From Microvirga tunisiensis (GTDB lineage Bacteria; Pseudomonadota; Alphaproteobacteria; Rhizobiales; Beijerinckiaceae): 54,620 bases of DNA. Shown one piece after another: positions 53,626 to 54,620 of the stretch. Position numbers and translations under genes: made by a program. The stretch covers positions 1 to 54,620 of the forward strand of contig NZ_VOSK01000019.1 in assembly GCF_009296175.1 (NCBI RefSeq), given 5' to 3'. Each line of letters opens with the position of its first letter. Within the stretch, counting starts at the first letter, position 1. The notes beneath the pieces are model-generated. The model was not told the DNA's origin. It was given only the letters and a program-made list of their open reading frames with translations, and searched no databases.

Positions 53626-54492
53626 ATGGGTGAAAAAATTTTTGAGGTAGAGAAAGATGATATATCTATCTCAAACCTAAGTGCATTCGATATACATAAT
53701 ATTCTGATCAGAACCAGAGGAAAAGACTCGCCTGAGAGTCTATGGTTCAGGGTTATGCCTGACTCAAATATTCTATATATACAACAGAAAGATTGGAGTT
53801 ATAACGATCCCGAATTCGCTATAACTTGCTATCGTGATATAGAATATTTACGTGGCATCAAAAAATACAGCGGAAGAGGATTCCGCTGGAGCATCTCAGC
53901 TAAGTACAGTACTGTAAGAAAAGATTACAGCACCATTCGTAATGATCTTTCCCTTTCTTATGTACACCGAGTAGGTGCGCTGCTTCTAATAAACAAGATG
54001 CAATGTGTTAAATTAAGCATAAATGAACGAGACAATAATCTATCAGAGTTTTCTAATTACTATCTTGGTGTTAAGGAAAATTTGAAGAACACGCAAACAT
54101 GGATCAGCGGTAAGCTAGAAATGCGCGCTGATTGTAGCTGCGGGCATTCTGGCATTGTTAAAAACACTGTATTATCAGCCTTATTTAGCCGAGGACTATC
54201 TATTGAAGATATCAAGTCTCGCCTAAAATGTGATGATTGTGGAAGTAAAGAACATTTAGAGATCATGTCTTTATACAATGAAAATACGCCTTCAGAATTC
54301 AGACATGAAATATATTGGCCTAATGATAAGCGTCCGAGATCTGGAAGTATTCTTGAATCTAGTAAAATATTTTCTCATCGCAATCCTGAGCTCGAAGGAA
54401 TGTACAAAAATCTAGGCGGCGATGGAGAAGGTCCAGTTTATCTCGGGGACGGGGCTTACCTGTCCTCATCCGGTGAGGTATTCGATGATTAG
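53626..54492 (+). CDS. AT-rich zinc-finger protein, probably horizontally acquired
   Basis: A 288-residue protein in a stretch of about 38 % GC, far below its surroundings. It has a C-x-C-G-H (DCSCGHSG, about 164-171) and, 30 residues on, CDDCGSKEH, a possible zinc-binding pair with a helix (LSIEDIKSRLKC) between. Codon use is AT-biased (ATA, AGA) apart from the last 20 codons, which read DGEGPVYLGDGAYLSSSGEV and are GC-richer. The stop TAG at 54490-54492 coincides with the first three bases of the IS481 copy, so the end may be made by the insertion. No family recognised. Confidence 0.6.
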   Translation: MGEKIFEVEKDDISISNLSAFDIHNILIRTRGKDSPESLWFRVMPDSNILYIQQKDWSYNDPEFAITCYRDIEYLRGIKKYSGRGFRWSISAKYSTVRKDYSTIRNDLSLSYVHRVGALLLINKMQCVKLSINERDNNLSEFSNYYLGVKENLKNTQTWISGKLEMRADCSCGHSGIVKNTVLSALFSRGLSIEDIKSRLKCDDCGSKEHLEIMSLYNENTPSEFRHEIYWPNDKRPRSGSILESSKIFSHRNPELEGMYKNLGGDGEGPVYLGDGAYLSSSGEVFDD

Positions 54493-54620
54493 TTGTTTGG
54501 TGGCGGAACGTTGTTGGGATCGGGTGCGTTACGCCATTGAGGAGTACACTTGGCGCTTTGACGGCCTGCGACGCCGAGCTTCTCACCGCAGGAGGACGTG
54601 ATGCACTCCCTTCATCCGCA
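54490..54620 (+). mobile_element. Second copy of the IS481 element, 5' end only
   Basis: From TAG at 54490 to the window edge (131 bases) the sequence is identical to the reverse complement of 24607-24737, including the terminal repeat TAGTTGTTTGG, the AGGAGG site and the first codons MHSLHPQ of the transposase. It reads on the plus strand, opposite to the copy at 23.6 kb. The rest is outside the window. Confidence 0.9.

Overview
The window is GC-rich (about 65 % by eye), with short intergenic gaps, many NTG starts and Shine-Dalgarno-led operons. The gene content points to an alphaproteobacterium of the Hyphomicrobiales, most likely Methylobacteriaceae (Methylobacterium or Microvirga): a NepR-like protein, DUF1127, a class I PHA synthase, FixK-type boxes and TPR proteins of the adenylate-cyclase-associated type. 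The taxon is inferred from this content, not from a marker gene. The segment is an accessory mosaic. It has an IS21-family end on the left, an IS481-family element near 24 kb, the start of a second identical copy of that element at the right edge, and several decayed genes. No rRNA, tRNA or CRISPR array was seen.

Layout. 0-9.8 kb: IS21 end, an AraC regulator, a TPR/TolB-like membrane protein, two tandem DUF1254/DUF1214 exported proteins, a CorA transporter and a DUF1194 gene broken by a 20-bp tandem duplication. 9.8-10.8 kb: two single-domain response regulators with a NepR-like small protein. 10.9-14.3 kb: an ArsR-controlled operon (DUF1127 protein, flavoprotein with a Cys-rich tail, MFS exporter) with two matching operator-like sites. 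14.3-16.7 kb: two membrane proteins, a small inverted-repeat element and gene remnants. 16.7-23.6 kb: a LysR regulator divergent from a seven-gene oxidoreductase operon whose next gene is cut by the IS481 element.

24.7-38.3 kb: a stress/low-oxygen type cluster: cytochrome c, MBL RNA-processing-type hydrolase, DUF1003, two P-type ATPases, an NADPH quinone reductase-like flavoprotein, USP, PHA synthase, zinc alcohol dehydrogenase and Hsp20. FixK/FNR-like boxes lie in its promoter regions. 38.3-45 kb: a copper-handling island: CusF-like fragment, YHS-bearing Cu-ATPase, DUF2933, DUF305, Csp-like four-helix copper storage protein, HMA chaperone and DUF411. Two near-identical CueR-type promoters precede the ATPase and the chaperone.

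45-54.6 kb is a defence/toxin-antitoxin-like region of mostly unrecognised genes. It holds a zinc-ribbon plus PIN-like protein, a stub of a DNA C5-methyltransferase next to two palindromes, an HTH repressor with a leaderless-type promoter, a three-gene overlapping operon (DUF6634-like, ParS/MbcA-like, unknown), a decayed gene, a compact HicA-like/HTH gene pair behind an operator-overlapped promoter, a tail-anchored protein and a strikingly AT-rich zinc-finger gene that ends exactly at the second IS481 copy. The HicA-like/HTH pair and the AT-rich gene are the best candidates for undescribed biology. Several genes carry single-base or small frameshifts, so read-level confirmation matters before they are called pseudogenes.
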